Positions 7,511 to 17,525 of a stretch of DNA of 42,652 nucleotides are shown here, piece after piece (within the stretch, counting starts at the first letter, position 1; every line of letters begins with the position of its first letter). This DNA is from Lachnospiraceae bacterium (GTDB lineage: Bacteria; Bacillota; Clostridia; Lachnospirales; Lachnospiraceae): the NCBI GenBank assembly GCA_017553035.1, contig JAFZNE010000004.1, forward strand, positions 1-42,652, in the 5' to 3' direction. A program made the position numbers and the translations under genes. The notes beneath the pieces were generated by a model. The model was not told the DNA's origin, ran no database searches, and worked only from the letters and a program-made list of their open reading frames with translations.

Positions 7511-9106
7511 ATGGCTGATATTAAGCAGGTTTGCAAGGCTATAGAAGAGCTCGCAGGTTATGGGATCACAAAGGGTCTTATTACCGAAAGAGACAGAATA
7601 TATACGATCAACAGGATCCTCGCCAGGATGAAACTGGATAGTTTCGAGGCGGACGGAACTGCATGTACCGGGGCACAGGATAAGGATATCCCGGAGCTCG
7701 AAGAGATACTGAAGGTACTCCTCGACTATGCGGCCGAAACGGGGCTTCTGGAACATGACTCAGTGGTATACAGGGACCTGTTCGATACGGAACTGATGGA
7801 TTGTCTGACTCCGAGACCTTCGGAGGTTGCAGGGGAATTCGACAGACTTTATGCTGTTTCGCCGAAGGAAGCTACCGACTGGTATTATGATCTAAGCAGG
7901 GCTACAGATTATATCAGGACATACCGTGTGGCGAAGGACATCAAATGGACAGCGCAGACCGAATACGGCGAGCTGGTCATAACGATCAACCTGTCCAAGC
8001 CGGAGAAGGATCCCAAGGCTATCGCCGCGGCCCTTAACGCGAAACAGGCCGATTATCCGAAATGTCAGCTGTGTTGTGAGAATGAAGGCTATGCCGGCAG
8101 GGTCAATCATCCGGCAAGAGCGAACCATCGCATCATTCCGATAACGATCAACAACACACCCTGGTTCCTGCAGTATTCGCCCTACGTATATTACAACGAG
8201 CACTGCATAGTTTTCAATTCGCAGCACACGCCGATGAAAATCGACAAAGCTGCATTTGACAAACTGCTGGACTTTATAAGACAGTTTCCGCACTACATGG
8301 TCGGTTCCAACGCGGACCTTCCGATAGTGGGAGGCTCGATACTTACGCACGATCATTTTCAGGGCGGCAATTACGAATTTCCGATGGCCCGGGCGGAGGT
8401 TGAGGAAAAGGCCGTAATAAAAGGATTCGAGGACGTCGATGCCGACATTTTGAAATGGCCGATGACAGTCCTGAGGATCGCTTCAGAGGATCCGGGCAGG
8501 CTATCGGAATGCGCCGATAAGGTACTGAAAGCCTGGAGAGAGTATTCGGACGAGAGCGCATTTATATATGCTTATTCAAAGAGCGGGACGGGTGAAAATA
8601 TCGTTCACGCGCCGGTGGATTATGAACACCACGGAGATGAGTATATTCCGCACAATACGATAACACCGATCGCGAGGATGCGCGACGGAAAGTATGAGTT
8701 TGACCTGGTGCTGCGCAATAATATTACAACGGAAGAACATCCGCTCGGAGTATTCCATCCGCATGCGGAGCATCATCATATCAAGAAAGAAAACATCGGA
8801 CTGATAGAAGTCATGGGGCTTGCGATCCTGCCCGCAAGGCTTAAGACAGAGATCGAAGGGCTGAAAGACGCGTTTGCGGAGAACAGGGATATTTCCCGGG
8901 ACGAGACGCTGGCAAAACATGTCTCATGGATCGAAGAGATAAGAAATAAATATCCGGCCGGAGAACTGAGCGATCCGGTGAAGACCGAAGACATATTGAA
9001 ATACGAGATCGGACTGGTTTACAGTGACATTCTGCAGCAGTGCGGCGTATTTAAACGTGACGCTGCCGGAAGAGAAGCTTTCCGGAGGTTTATCGGATCG
9101 ATATAG
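7511..9106 (+). CDS. galT: UDP-glucose--hexose-1-phosphate uridylyltransferase, class II
   Basis: GalT exchanges UMP between UDP-glucose and galactose-1-phosphate in the Leloir pathway. The 531-residue protein is the class II (Gram-positive) type: CENEGYAGRVNHPARANHR, HCIVFNSQHTPM and the catalytic region SILTHDHFQGG (H280-D281-H282) are visible, and later HPHAEHHHIKKENIG. It is slightly longer than typical class II enzymes of about 490-510 residues. I chose the ATG at 7511 because GGAG lies 7 bases upstream; an in-frame TTG at 7478 would add 11 residues without a ribosome binding site. galK follows 51 bases downstream, forming a galactose operon. No galE or galM is adjacent. Confidence 0.95.
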   Translation: MADIKQVCKAIEELAGYGITKGLITERDRIYTINRILARMKLDSFEADGTACTGAQDKDIPELEEILKVLLDYAAETGLLEHDSVVYRDLFDTELMDCLTPRPSEVAGEFDRLYAVSPKEATDWYYDLSRATDYIRTYRVAKDIKWTAQTEYGELVITINLSKPEKDPKAIAAALNAKQADYPKCQLCCENEGYAGRVNHPARANHRIIPITINNTPWFLQYSPYVYYNEHCIVFNSQHTPMKIDKAAFDKLLDFIRQFPHYMVGSNADLPIVGGSILTHDHFQGGNYEFPMARAEVEEKAVIKGFEDVDADILKWPMTVLRIASEDPGRLSECADKVLKAWREYSDESAFIYAYSKSGTGENIVHAPVDYEHHGDEYIPHNTITPIARMRDGKYEFDLVLRNNITTEEHPLGVFHPHAEHHHIKKENIGLIEVMGLAILPARLKTEIEGLKDAFAENRDISRDETLAKHVSWIEEIRNKYPAGELSDPVKTEDILKYEIGLVYSDILQQCGVFKRDAAGREAFRRFIGSI

Positions 9107-9157
9107 TCCGGTATTTTTGAAGAAGACAACAAAATTAGTATAGATCGGGACAGGATC

Positions 9158-10330
9158 ATGAGAGATAAGATCATAAAAGAATTTACGGAACAATTCGGTG
9201 AGGGCGGCGATATCAGGCTGTTCTTCGCACCCGGAAGAGTGAACCTGATCGGTGAACACACCGATTATAACGGCGGTCACGTATTTCCGTGTGCGCTCAC
9301 GATCGGGACATTTGCTGCGGTAAGGCGCCGCAGTGACAGGACGGTACGTTTTTATTCGATGAATTTCGAAAATGAAGGCGTTATAACCCTGGATCTCGAT
9401 ACAGAGCTTAAACCGTCACCGGAGCTTAGATGGGTCAATTACCCCGCGGGGATCATCTGGGCTTTTAAGGAAAGAGGCCTGGCATGTCCGAACGGATTTG
9501 ATATTGTATACTGCGGCACGATCCCGAACGGATCGGGACTGTCTTCATCCGCATCGATCGAAGTGCTTACGGGTTTTGTCCTGAAGAGCCTGTTCGGATT
9601 TGAGGTTACCAACATCGATCTGGCCAAGATCGGGCAGTTCTCGGAGAACAAGTTTAACGGCGTAAACTGCGGGATCATGGATCAATTTGCAATAGCGATG
9701 GGAAAGAAAGATCATGCGATCTTCCTTGATACTTCGGATCTTAAATTTGAGTATGTGCCTGTACGACTTGACGGGATCAGGGTCGTGATCGGCAATACCA
9801 ACAAGAAAAGAGGCCTCGGCGACTCAAAGTACAATGAACGACGCTCGGAATGCGAGAATGCGCTTGAGATCCTCCGGAAAACCTGCGATATCAAAACTCT
9901 CGGTGATTTGAACGAAGAAGGTTTTGATGCTGTGTGTCAAAATATCGAAGATCCGGTGGTCAGAAAAAGAGCGAAGCATGCGGTATATGAGAACCGGAGA
10001 ACTATCCGGGCGGTTGAAGCTCTGAACAACAACAATATCAAGCTGTTCGGTGAACTGATGAATGCCTCTCATGTTTCGTTACGCGATGACTACGAGGTTA
10101 CGGGGATCGAACTCGATACATTGGTTGAGGAAGCCTGGAAACAACCGGGCGTCCTGGGCTCCAGAATGACCGGCGCCGGTTTCGGAGGCTGTACGGTGAG
10201 CCTCGTAGAATCCGACAAAATAGATGCATTTATCGACAATGTCGGCAGGGCTTATCTTGAAAAGATCGGGTATGCGGCGGATTTCTATGTCGTGGATATC
10301 GGAGACGGGCCCGCAGAGATAAATAACTGA
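9158..10330 (+). CDS. galK: Galactokinase
   Basis: GalK phosphorylates alpha-D-galactose at C1 with ATP. It is a GHMP kinase of 390 residues, the usual size. The galactokinase signature PGRVNLIGEHTDYNGG is at 25-40, the ATP-binding loop IPNGSGLSSSA at about 122-132 and the third GHMP motif SRMTGAGFGGCTVSL at about 335-349. MDQFAIAMG supplies the expected catalytic aspartate region. It lies 51 bases downstream of galT with no terminator between them and a following MATE gene 67 bases further on, so transcription may continue. The start is supported by ACAGGA before the ATG. Confidence 0.97.
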   Translation: MRDKIIKEFTEQFGEGGDIRLFFAPGRVNLIGEHTDYNGGHVFPCALTIGTFAAVRRRSDRTVRFYSMNFENEGVITLDLDTELKPSPELRWVNYPAGIIWAFKERGLACPNGFDIVYCGTIPNGSGLSSSASIEVLTGFVLKSLFGFEVTNIDLAKIGQFSENKFNGVNCGIMDQFAIAMGKKDHAIFLDTSDLKFEYVPVRLDGIRVVIGNTNKKRGLGDSKYNERRSECENALEILRKTCDIKTLGDLNEEGFDAVCQNIEDPVVRKRAKHAVYENRRTIRAVEALNNNNIKLFGELMNASHVSLRDDYEVTGIELDTLVEEAWKQPGVLGSRMTGAGFGGCTVSLVESDKIDAFIDNVGRAYLEKIGYAADFYVVDIGDGPAEINN

Positions 10331-10397
10331 TCTGAATATTATTATGTAATCTGGATAATGAGCGAAAGCTGAGAAATAAACTGACGGATATCAGGAA

Positions 10398-11789
10398 ATG
10401 GGAAAAGTAGAGGAAATAAAAGATAATAAGATGGGCATAATGCCCGTTAACAAACTGCTTGTTACAATGTCACTGCCCATCATAGCTTCGATGCTGATGC
10501 AGGCATGTTATAATGTAGTTGACAGTATTTTCGTATCAAGGATAGTTGATGAAGCATCGGCGGGATCGGCCGGTACTGACGCGCTTACGGCCGTCGGATA
10601 TGTATTTCCGTTCCAGACGCTGATGATCGCATTTTCGACCGGTATGGGTGTCGGAATGAATGCCCTGCTCTCGAGAGCACTGGGAGAGAAGGACGATGTC
10701 CTGGTCAACAGAGCCGCAAGAAACGGCATATTCCTCGCGATCTGTAACACTGTTTTCTTCATGATACTCGGTATATTCTTTGCAAGGACACTGATCCTGT
10801 CGCAGGACGGTGAAGGCCTTGCGCTCGAGTACGGTGTTCAGTACTTAAGGATCGTATTTATCGGTTCGGCGGGATGCTGCCTTCAGATCACGATGGAAAG
10901 ACTGCTCCAGGCAACCGGACGGACACTTCTTTCGATGGCTGTCCAGATGACGGGAGCGATAATAAATATTATACTTGACCCGATCTTGATCTTCGGTTAT
11001 TTCGGATTCCCCGAGATGAAGGTAGCCGGAGCAGCGGTCGCAACGATCACCGGACAGCTTGTGGGAGTTGTGCTCGGGATCATTCTCAACCTGAAATACA
11101 ACAAAGAGATCAGGCTGAGCTTCAGGGGCTTCAAGCCCGAATGGGAGATCATTAAGAAAATATACTGCGTCGGACTGCCTTCGATCATAATGCAGTCGAT
11201 CGGTTCGGTAATGACATTCTTCATGAACAAGATCCTGACTTCGCTGGACGTTAATTCGGTCGCTGTATTTTCGGTATATTTCAAGCTTCAGAGCTTCTTC
11301 TTCATGCCGCTGTTCGGCCTGAATAACGGTATGATACCGATAGTCGCGTTCAACTATGGTGCGAGAAAGCGCACACGAATGGTTAAGACTATCAAATTGA
11401 GCATGGTTTATGCATTTGTGGTAATGCTGCTGGGATTTATCGCATTTGAGATATTCCCGGACAAGCTGCTGCTGTTATTTGACACTAAGGATGAGAGCCT
11501 GTTAAGGCTCGGTGTGCCGGCGCTGAAGATCATCGCAGTACATTTTCTTCTCGCCTGGTTCTGTATTATTGCGTTGTCGGCTTTTCAAGCGCTGGGAAAC
11601 GGTATCTATTCATTGATCGTTTCGGCGGCAAGACAGCTTGTTGTTCTTCTGCCGGCTGCGTTTATCCTTTCGAAGATCGGAGGACTGGACGCGGTATGGT
11701 GGAGCTTTCCTGTAGCGGAATTGATGAGCGTTATCTGCTCCGCATTCTTCCTGTTCAGGATCAACAAGAATATCATCAGTAAGGTTTGA
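10398..11789 (+). CDS. MATE family efflux transporter
   Basis: A 463-residue polytopic membrane protein with about twelve hydrophobic segments in two homologous halves. The start region MGIMPVNKLLVTMSLPIIASMLMQACYN and the segment VDSIFVSRI are characteristic of the DinF/NorM-like MATE group common in Clostridia. These proteins export cationic drugs or metabolites using Na+ or H+ gradients; the substrate cannot be deduced. The ATG at 10398 has only AGGA directly adjacent, so an internal ATG at 10431 (MGIMPVNK), preceded by AGAGGAAAT about 15 bases upstream, is an alternative. It follows galK without an obvious terminator. Confidence 0.92.
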   Translation: MGKVEEIKDNKMGIMPVNKLLVTMSLPIIASMLMQACYNVVDSIFVSRIVDEASAGSAGTDALTAVGYVFPFQTLMIAFSTGMGVGMNALLSRALGEKDDVLVNRAARNGIFLAICNTVFFMILGIFFARTLILSQDGEGLALEYGVQYLRIVFIGSAGCCLQITMERLLQATGRTLLSMAVQMTGAIINIILDPILIFGYFGFPEMKVAGAAVATITGQLVGVVLGIILNLKYNKEIRLSFRGFKPEWEIIKKIYCVGLPSIIMQSIGSVMTFFMNKILTSLDVNSVAVFSVYFKLQSFFFMPLFGLNNGMIPIVAFNYGARKRTRMVKTIKLSMVYAFVVMLLGFIAFEIFPDKLLLLFDTKDESLLRLGVPALKIIAVHFLLAWFCIIALSAFQALGNGIYSLIVSAARQLVVLLPAAFILSKIGGLDAVWWSFPVAELMSVICSAFFLFRINKNIISKV

Positions 11790-11815
11790 TTCAGGTTTTA
11801 CATGGAGATTGGTTT

Positions 11816-13687
11816 ATGAGAAAACGGATTATTTCAACTATCATTGTGGTTGGTATGATGATCGGGACCATAGGGTGTACCGGCGCCGCAGTATCGGAAG
11901 AACCCGTACTGCGCACGGGAGATACTTTGCATGCATTTGCGGCAGTCAATCCCGATCCCGAGAACGCGGAAGGCGTGATCGTGGATGCTTCCGTGAGCAA
12001 TATACTTTATGACAGTATCGGTTCGATCCTTGCGGAAAAGCCCGATGCAGCTGCCGAAGCAAATACGTGTACCGATGATCCGGGGATGGTTCCGGATGCC
12101 GATACCGTATATGACCAGCTGGGTTTCGGATACAGATTCATCGGCGAGATCCTCGAATCCAAGCTCGGAAACGTGGAAATACAGGCCGATGCGGCACCGA
12201 TAAAGACGCTGTCGGGACTTGACCAGTTCACCTCAACCGCATCGTTTATCATCGGAGACGGATCGGATGAAGTCGATGAAGCCGATCTGTTCGAGGATGT
12301 GTCGGATGAGGATGATGAGGAAGATCCCGATTCGATGACCATCGATCTGAGTGATATCGACCTCGAGAATGTTGAATTCCTGAGCTTGTATAACAAAGGT
12401 GTTTCGGATCCTACAGTTGCCATAATCCAGCAAAGACTGATGGATCTCGGCTTCATGGATTCCGCAGAACCTACGGAATACTACGGAAGCATGACGATGG
12501 CTGCGGTTAAGCTGTTCCAGCGTCAAAATGACCTGAAACAGGACGGCGTAATGGGTTCGGAATCGATAGCCATGCTGATAAGCGATGATGCCAAGAGTTA
12601 TCTGGTTAAGAAGGGCATGAAAGGCGAAGATATCGTCAATATCCAGACACGTCTGTATGAACTTGGATATCTTGCTTCAAAGAGCCTGATAACAGGTGAA
12701 TTCGGTTCCGACACCGAGAAAGCGGTCATCGATCTCCAGACCGCCAATGCACTTGCTGCAGACGGTATGATCGGCGCCATGACTCTCGAACTGTTCTACA
12801 GCGAAACCGTTAAAGCCAACATCTTAAGTTTCGGAGACAAGAGCGACATTATCAAGGCCTGTCAGGAAAGACTTAAGACACTCGGATATCTTACGACCGC
12901 ACCCGACGGATTTTACGGAAATGATACTCTTGCGGCTGTTAAACTGTTCCAGTCCAAGAACGACCTGATCGTTGACGGTTACCTCGGACCCACCACCAGA
13001 GAGATACTTGACAGTACCGCTGCTGTTGCCAACGGTCTTGTCCTCGGAGATGAAGGTGATACTGTAAAACGCGTTCAGGAACTGCTGATCAAATATGGCT
13101 ACATGAAGGAAGGCTCCGCCACCGGTTATTTCGGAGAAGTTACAGAAAAAGCGGTAAAGGCCTTCCAGCGTAATAACGGACTGACCGCCGACGGCGATGT
13201 CGGATCGAAGACGATGGCCAAACTTACGGGCGGCAGTGCCTTAAGAGCCGGAGAAACACGCGATACAGGCAAGAAGGACAGCGGAGATGATTCCGGAGCT
13301 GTAGATACCGGAGAGGTAAGTTCCGGCTCGGTCGAGGAACTTCTCAAGGTTGCCAAGTCCAAGCTCGGATGTAAGTATGTTTACGGTGCAAAAGGACCCA
13401 ATACATTTGATTGTTCGGGATTTGTTTACTGGTGTCTGAACCAGGTAGGCGTTAAGCAGAGCTACATCACATCTTACGGATGGCGTACCGTAGGCAAATA
13501 TAAGAAGATCACAAGTTATTCCAAACTTAAAGCGGGTGATATAATCGTCGTTACAGGCCATGTTGGTATCATAGCCGAGAACGGGAAAGTAATAGATGCA
13601 TCTTCATCCCAGAGCAAGATCGTACATAGAGATTTAAGCAAATGGTGGAAGGACAGATTTATCTGCGGCTGGAGAATATTTGACTGA
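11816..13687 (+). CDS. Secreted NlpC/P60 endopeptidase with four peptidoglycan-binding repeats
   Basis: The protein has an N-terminal export signal ([21 protein letters not shown], a lipobox-like TIGC that is not ideal) and an acidic linker (about 130-175, rich in D/E). Four PG_binding_1 repeats, each about 70-80 residues with YG...T..AV..FQ..N.L..DG patterns, span about 180-485. A Ser/Gly/Asp linker follows, then a C-terminal NlpC/P60 domain with catalytic Cys in FDCSGF, His in GHVGII and a third polar residue near VIDAS. It should cleave peptide stems in the cell wall. I start at 11816, where GGAG lies 8 bases upstream; an upstream ATG at 11786 overlaps the MATE stop and would bury the signal peptide. 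Confidence 0.92.
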   Translation: MRKRIISTIIVVGMMIGTIGCTGAAVSEEPVLRTGDTLHAFAAVNPDPENAEGVIVDASVSNILYDSIGSILAEKPDAAAEANTCTDDPGMVPDADTVYDQLGFGYRFIGEILESKLGNVEIQADAAPIKTLSGLDQFTSTASFIIGDGSDEVDEADLFEDVSDEDDEEDPDSMTIDLSDIDLENVEFLSLYNKGVSDPTVAIIQQRLMDLGFMDSAEPTEYYGSMTMAAVKLFQRQNDLKQDGVMGSESIAMLISDDAKSYLVKKGMKGEDIVNIQTRLYELGYLASKSLITGEFGSDTEKAVIDLQTANALAADGMIGAMTLELFYSETVKANILSFGDKSDIIKACQERLKTLGYLTTAPDGFYGNDTLAAVKLFQSKNDLIVDGYLGPTTREILDSTAAVANGLVLGDEGDTVKRVQELLIKYGYMKEGSATGYFGEVTEKAVKAFQRNNGLTADGDVGSKTMAKLTGGSALRAGETRDTGKKDSGDDSGAVDTGEVSSGSVEELLKVAKSKLGCKYVYGAKGPNTFDCSGFVYWCLNQVGVKQSYITSYGWRTVGKYKKITSYSKLKAGDIIVVTGHVGIIAENGKVIDASSSQSKIVHRDLSKWWKDRFICGWRIFD

Positions 13688-13734
13688 TTGTACGGCGTTC
13701 AATGAACACGTACCGAGAGGAGATTGTTGTTCAA

Positions 13735-14403
13735 ATGGGTTTCTGGACATTTGTCAAGGAAGAAATGCAGGTTATAAAGGAACGCGATCCTGCGATCAAG
13801 AAACCGATCGAAGTGTTTTTATATCCCAGTTTCAAGGCAATAGTCAGGCACAGGTTCGCACATAAGCTGTATCTGAAGAAGCATTATGTGCTTGCCAGGA
13901 TGATATCCCAGCGGACCGTCAGGAAAACAGGAATAGAGATACATCCCGGCGCGACTATCGGAAAAGGGTTTTTTATAGACCACGGAAGCGGAGTTGTAAT
14001 AGGCGAAACCGCTATTATCGGTGATAATGTTACCCTCTATCAGGGCGTTACATTAGGAGGTACCGGTAAGGAGAAAGGCAAGCGCCATCCCACGATCGGT
14101 GATAATGTGATGATCGGTTCGGGGGCGAAAGTCCTGGGTTCATTTACCGTAGGTGAGAATTCACAGATCGGAGCCGGAGCCGTCGTACTCAGCGAGGTTC
14201 CTCCGAACAGTACTGTTGTCGGAGTTCCGGGAAGAGTCGTAAAACGAGATTCGATACGGATCCCGAGAGAGACGATGGATCAGGTACATCTGCCCGACCC
14301 CGTTATGATGCAGATAAACGAACTGCATGAGGAGAATACGGCACTCAGGGAGCAGATCTCGAAGCTCGCGAAGAGATTCGATGAACTGATTAAGAGAAAA
14401 TGA
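13735..14403 (+). CDS. cysE: Serine O-acetyltransferase
   Basis: CysE acetylates L-serine with acetyl-CoA, the first step of cysteine synthesis. The short N-terminal helical region and left-handed beta-helix hexapeptide repeats ([62 protein letters not shown]) are diagnostic, with the catalytic His/Asp in [10 protein letters not shown]-terminal coiled-coil-like tail ([13 protein letters not shown]) extends beyond the core. The ATG at 13735 begins [11 protein letters not shown] as in the family; AGAGGAG lies 12 bases upstream, a rather long spacing. An in-frame ATG at 13702 lacks a ribosome binding site. The gene precedes cysS by 39 bases, the conserved clostridial pairing that links cysteine supply with its aminoacylation. 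Confidence 0.95.
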   Translation: MGFWTFVKEEMQVIKERDPAIKKPIEVFLYPSFKAIVRHRFAHKLYLKKHYVLARMISQRTVRKTGIEIHPGATIGKGFFIDHGSGVVIGETAIIGDNVTLYQGVTLGGTGKEKGKRHPTIGDNVMIGSGAKVLGSFTVGENSQIGAGAVVLSEVPPNSTVVGVPGRVVKRDSIRIPRETMDQVHLPDPVMMQINELHEENTALREQISKLAKRFDELIKRK

Positions 14404-14442
14404 GGGGCCAAGAAGGAAAGTACAGAGGAGATACATGATAAA

Positions 14443-15921
14443 ATGATCAGGTTATATAATACACTTACCAAAACCGTGGATGAATTTGTGCCCAATGTTC
14501 CGGGCAAGGTAGCTATGTATACCTGCGGTCCCACGGTATATCATTATGCACATATCGGCAATTTAAGGAGCTATATTTGCGAAGATGTTCTTGAGAAGAC
14601 CTTAAGGTATGCCGGATACGATGTTAAAAGGGTAATGAACATCACCGATGTCGGACATCTGTCGGATGATGCGGATAACGGCGAGGATAAGATGGTCAAA
14701 GGCGCACAGCGTGAGCACAAGACCGTTATGGAGATCGCGAAATTCTATACCGACGCTTTCTTTGAGGATTGCAGGAAGCTTAATATCAAGAGACCTGATG
14801 TGGTTGAACCCGCAACGAGCTGCATCGACGAGTTCATCAACATGATCAGCGTCCTGCTTGAAAAGGGATATGCGTACCGGTCGGGTGAGAATGTATATTT
14901 TGATACATCCAAACTTGATGAGTATTTTGTGTTCGGCAATCAGAACGAAGACGAGCAGATGGTAGGTGTCCGTGACGATGTTACGGAAGATACCAATAAA
15001 CGCAATAAAAATGATTTCGTGCTGTGGTTTACCAAGTCGAAATTCGAGGATCAGGCGCTTAAGTGGGATTCCCCCTGGGGCGTGGGTTATCCGGGATGGC
15101 ATATCGAGTGCTCATGCATAAGCATGAAGCATCTCGGTGAGTACATGGATATTCATTGCGGCGGTGTTGACAACATCTTCCCGCATCATACCAATGAGAT
15201 CGCACAGAGCGAATCGTATCTCGGTCACAAATGGTGCAACTGGTGGTTCCACGTACATCATCTCAATGACCGTGAAGGCAAGATGAGTAAATCAAAGGGT
15301 AATATCCTTACGGTTTCGGTACTTGAGGAAAAGGGATATGATCCGCTTGCATACAGATTCTTCTGCCTGCAGTCACATTACCGCAAGCCGCTGGAATTTT
15401 CATATGACGCACTGGACAATGCGGTAGCCGCTTATGACAGACTCAAGAACCGTGTGCTCGCAATAGCCGAAGAGGCGGTTAACGCAGGTAAGGCTGTAAA
15501 GACCGAAGATGCACATGGAGGCGGCCATACATACAAAGCCAGCGATGGCGCGGCTGATGCGGCTGTATTTGAACAGTATAAAACCAAATTCATCGAGGCC
15601 CTTTCTGCCGACATCAATACTTCCATGGCGATCACCGTTTTGATGGAAACATTGAAGGCAGATACCGACGCCGCCACCAAACTGGCACTTGTCAGCAGCT
15701 TTGAGGAAGTTCTCGGACTCGGCCTCCTGACTGTGAAGGAAGAAGCCGGAAGCGGGGTTGATCCCGAATTTGAGAAATATATCCTTGAGCAGATCGAATT
15801 GCGCAAGGCGGCCAAGAAAGAAAAGAATTTTGCCGAAGCCGACAGGATCAGGGCGGAACTGCTCGAAAAGGGCATTGCGCTTGAGGATACAAGAGAAGGC
15901 GTGAAGTGGCATAAAGCCTGA
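14443..15921 (+). CDS. cysS: Cysteinyl-tRNA synthetase
   Basis: Charges tRNA-Cys with cysteine. The 492-residue class I synthetase has the zinc ligand C28 in MYTCGPTVY, the HIGH-type motif HAHIGN variant YAHIGNLRSY (about 37-46), the cysteine-site region WHIECSCISM, HHTNEIAQSE and the KMSKS loop at 280-284. The C-terminal anticodon-binding part contains a helical EQIELRKAAKKEKNFAEADRIR segment typical of the family. Its length is slightly over the usual 460-470 because of an insertion around 350-370 (GGGHTYKASDGAA). It sits between cysE and mrnC; no T-box leader was recognised upstream. Confidence 0.97.
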   Translation: MIRLYNTLTKTVDEFVPNVPGKVAMYTCGPTVYHYAHIGNLRSYICEDVLEKTLRYAGYDVKRVMNITDVGHLSDDADNGEDKMVKGAQREHKTVMEIAKFYTDAFFEDCRKLNIKRPDVVEPATSCIDEFINMISVLLEKGYAYRSGENVYFDTSKLDEYFVFGNQNEDEQMVGVRDDVTEDTNKRNKNDFVLWFTKSKFEDQALKWDSPWGVGYPGWHIECSCISMKHLGEYMDIHCGGVDNIFPHHTNEIAQSESYLGHKWCNWWFHVHHLNDREGKMSKSKGNILTVSVLEEKGYDPLAYRFFCLQSHYRKPLEFSYDALDNAVAAYDRLKNRVLAIAEEAVNAGKAVKTEDAHGGGHTYKASDGAADAAVFEQYKTKFIEALSADINTSMAITVLMETLKADTDAATKLALVSSFEEVLGLGLLTVKEEAGSGVDPEFEKYILEQIELRKAAKKEKNFAEADRIRAELLEKGIALEDTREGVKWHKA

Positions 15922-15977
15922 GGAAGTGCTGACCACATCAGTGTTTCCCTAATAATACAGTGATTACGGATTAAAGA

Positions 15978-16448
15978 ATGGGATCAGATAAGGAAAACTA
16001 TTATTTGCGGCAGATCACGGAAAGTTTCGGGCTGGGGCAAAAGGATGTCAACGCAATGCCCGCGCTTACACTGGCTTACCTGGGGGACTGCATTTACGAG
16101 CTGGTGATCAGGACCATGCTTGTGGAACGCGGAATTACCCATGTCAGTGAATTGAACAAGGCCGCCGTGAAATATGTCAGGGCATCGGCACAGAAAGATC
16201 TGTTCTTTGCCATAGAGGATGAGCTTGACGAAGAAGAAACAGCCGTATACAAACGCGGAAGAAACGTGAAATCATCGAGCTGCCCGAAGAATGCATCCGT
16301 GGCCGATTACCATACGGCAACCGGGTTCGAGGCTCTGATGGGGTACCTGTATGCCAAAGGAAGGAACGAAAGACTGCTTGAGCTTGTTAGTTCGGGTATC
16401 GGCCGGCTTGAAGGGCAGAAGGATACACAAAAGGACAATAATACATGA
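15978..16448 (+). CDS. mrnC: Mini-ribonuclease III
   Basis: Mini-III matures 23S rRNA by cleaving the double-stranded processing stalk. The 156-residue protein consists of a single RNase III catalytic domain without a dsRNA-binding domain. LAYLGDCIYELVIR contains the catalytic acidic residues of the first signature, and ATGFEALMGYLYAKG is the second acidic motif. The typical segment GRNVKSSSCPKNASVADYHTATG is present in between. The stop overlaps the rlmB start (ATGA), so the two rRNA-related genes are translationally coupled. The gene order cysS-mrnC-rlmB is standard in Firmicutes. Confidence 0.95.
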   Translation: MGSDKENYYLRQITESFGLGQKDVNAMPALTLAYLGDCIYELVIRTMLVERGITHVSELNKAAVKYVRASAQKDLFFAIEDELDEEETAVYKRGRNVKSSSCPKNASVADYHTATGFEALMGYLYAKGRNERLLELVSSGIGRLEGQKDTQKDNNT

Positions 16449-17191
16449 GATTTGAAGAATTAACTCTGGAGGGCAGAAATGCCGTTCTGGAAGCCTTCCG
16501 GGCCGGAAAAACGATCGACAGGCTGATGGTACAGGACGGATGCGGCGACGGCCCGATAAAGAGTATTTTACGGGAAGCCAAAAAACAGGACACCGTGGTC
16601 CAGTTCATTAAAAAGGAAAGACTGGATCAGATGTCGCAGACCCACAATCATCAGGGCGTTATCGCATATGTTGCGGCATATGAATATGCTTCGGTGGATG
16701 ATATCCTCAAAGCCGCACGGGATAAGCAGGAGGAGCCGTTCATTTTCCTATTGGACGGGATCGAGGATCCGCACAATCTCGGAGCGATAATAAGGACCGC
16801 GAATCTTGCCGGGGCGCACGGAGTCATAATTCCCAAAAGAAGGGCCGCGGGGCTTACCTCGACGGTAGCCAGGACCTCGGCCGGAGCGCTGAATTATACA
16901 CCGGTTGCCAAAGTAACGAATCTTACGGCAACCATGGAAGAGCTCAAAGACAAGGGAATTTGGTTTGTCTGCGGCGATATGGGTGGCGAGCGCATGTACG
17001 ACTGCAACCTTAAAGGTCCGATAGGACTTGTGATCGGCAATGAAGGTGAAGGAGTATCGAGGCTTGTAAAGGAGCATTGCGATATCATCGCATCAATACC
17101 GATGAAAGGCGACATTGATTCGCTCAACGCATCGGTGGCAGCAGGGGTGCTTGCTTATGAGATAGTAAGACAGAGAACGCAGCTGTCTTAA
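16445..17191 (+). CDS. rlmB: 23S rRNA (guanosine-2'-O)-methyltransferase RlmB/TrmH family
   Basis: A 248-residue SpoU-type methyltransferase. The N-terminal substrate-binding domain begins LEGRNAVLEAFRAGK as in RlmB. The knot contains motif 1 (LDGIEDPHNLGAIIRTAN), motif 2 (GLVIGNEGEGVSRLV) and motif 3 (IPMKGDIDSLNASVAAG). RlmB methylates the ribose of G2251 (E. coli numbering) in the peptidyl-transferase loop of 23S rRNA. The position directly after mrnC with a 4-base overlap supports the RlmB assignment over tRNA-specific homologues. Its next neighbour, 19 bases on, is a small acidic protein gene. Confidence 0.93.
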   Translation: MRFEELTLEGRNAVLEAFRAGKTIDRLMVQDGCGDGPIKSILREAKKQDTVVQFIKKERLDQMSQTHNHQGVIAYVAAYEYASVDDILKAARDKQEEPFIFLLDGIEDPHNLGAIIRTANLAGAHGVIIPKRRAAGLTSTVARTSAGALNYTPVAKVTNLTATMEELKDKGIWFVCGDMGGERMYDCNLKGPIGLVIGNEGEGVSRLVKEHCDIIASIPMKGDIDSLNASVAAGVLAYEIVRQRTQLS

Positions 17192-17210
17192 TATAGGAGG
17201 AGTAAAAACA

Positions 17211-17525
17211 ATGTATGTTCTGAAGATCGATTTCCCTACGGGAATCGCGTATTTCACGGGGAAGAAAAAACTGGTGCAGGGAACGGAATCGCCGGGACTT
17301 ACGGATTCCATCAACCAGGCCAGGATTTTCGATTCTGAAGAGGAAGCGGCAAAATTCTGTAAAATGCTGATCAAGAAATACGATATGGAATTCTATTATA
17401 CCGACCTTGAAGCGGCTCAGGCCAGCGATCAGGCGGACGAAGAAGTGGATTTCTTTGTAGATCTTGATGAAGAACTCTCGGATGAGATAGCGAAGGAATT
17501 CAGTAATACTGATGAGGAAGTTTGA
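17211..17525 (+). CDS. Small acidic protein of unknown function
   Basis: A 104-residue soluble protein with a strong ribosome binding site (TAGGAGGAG, 8 bases before ATG). The first 65 residues look like a compact alpha/beta fold (MYVLKIDFPTGIAYFTGKKK, SEEEAAKFCKMLIKKYD), and the last 40 residues are strongly acidic and probably disordered. No export signal or catalytic motif is seen. Its end overlaps the next gene by 14 bases, so it is probably translationally coupled to the DUF3810 membrane protein. I do not recognise a characterised family. Confidence 0.75.
   Translation: MYVLKIDFPTGIAYFTGKKKLVQGTESPGLTDSINQARIFDSEEEAAKFCKMLIKKYDMEFYYTDLEAAQASDQADEEVDFFVDLDEELSDEIAKEFSNTDEEV

Noticed and set aside
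14404-14442. T-box or other cysteine-responsive leader before cysS
   Set aside because: The gap is only 39 bases and upstream sequence is the cysE coding region, with no T-box motif or antiterminator seen.
15922-15948. Hairpin between cysS and mrnC as a terminator
   Set aside because: The stem includes three consecutive G-U pairs and is not followed by T residues.
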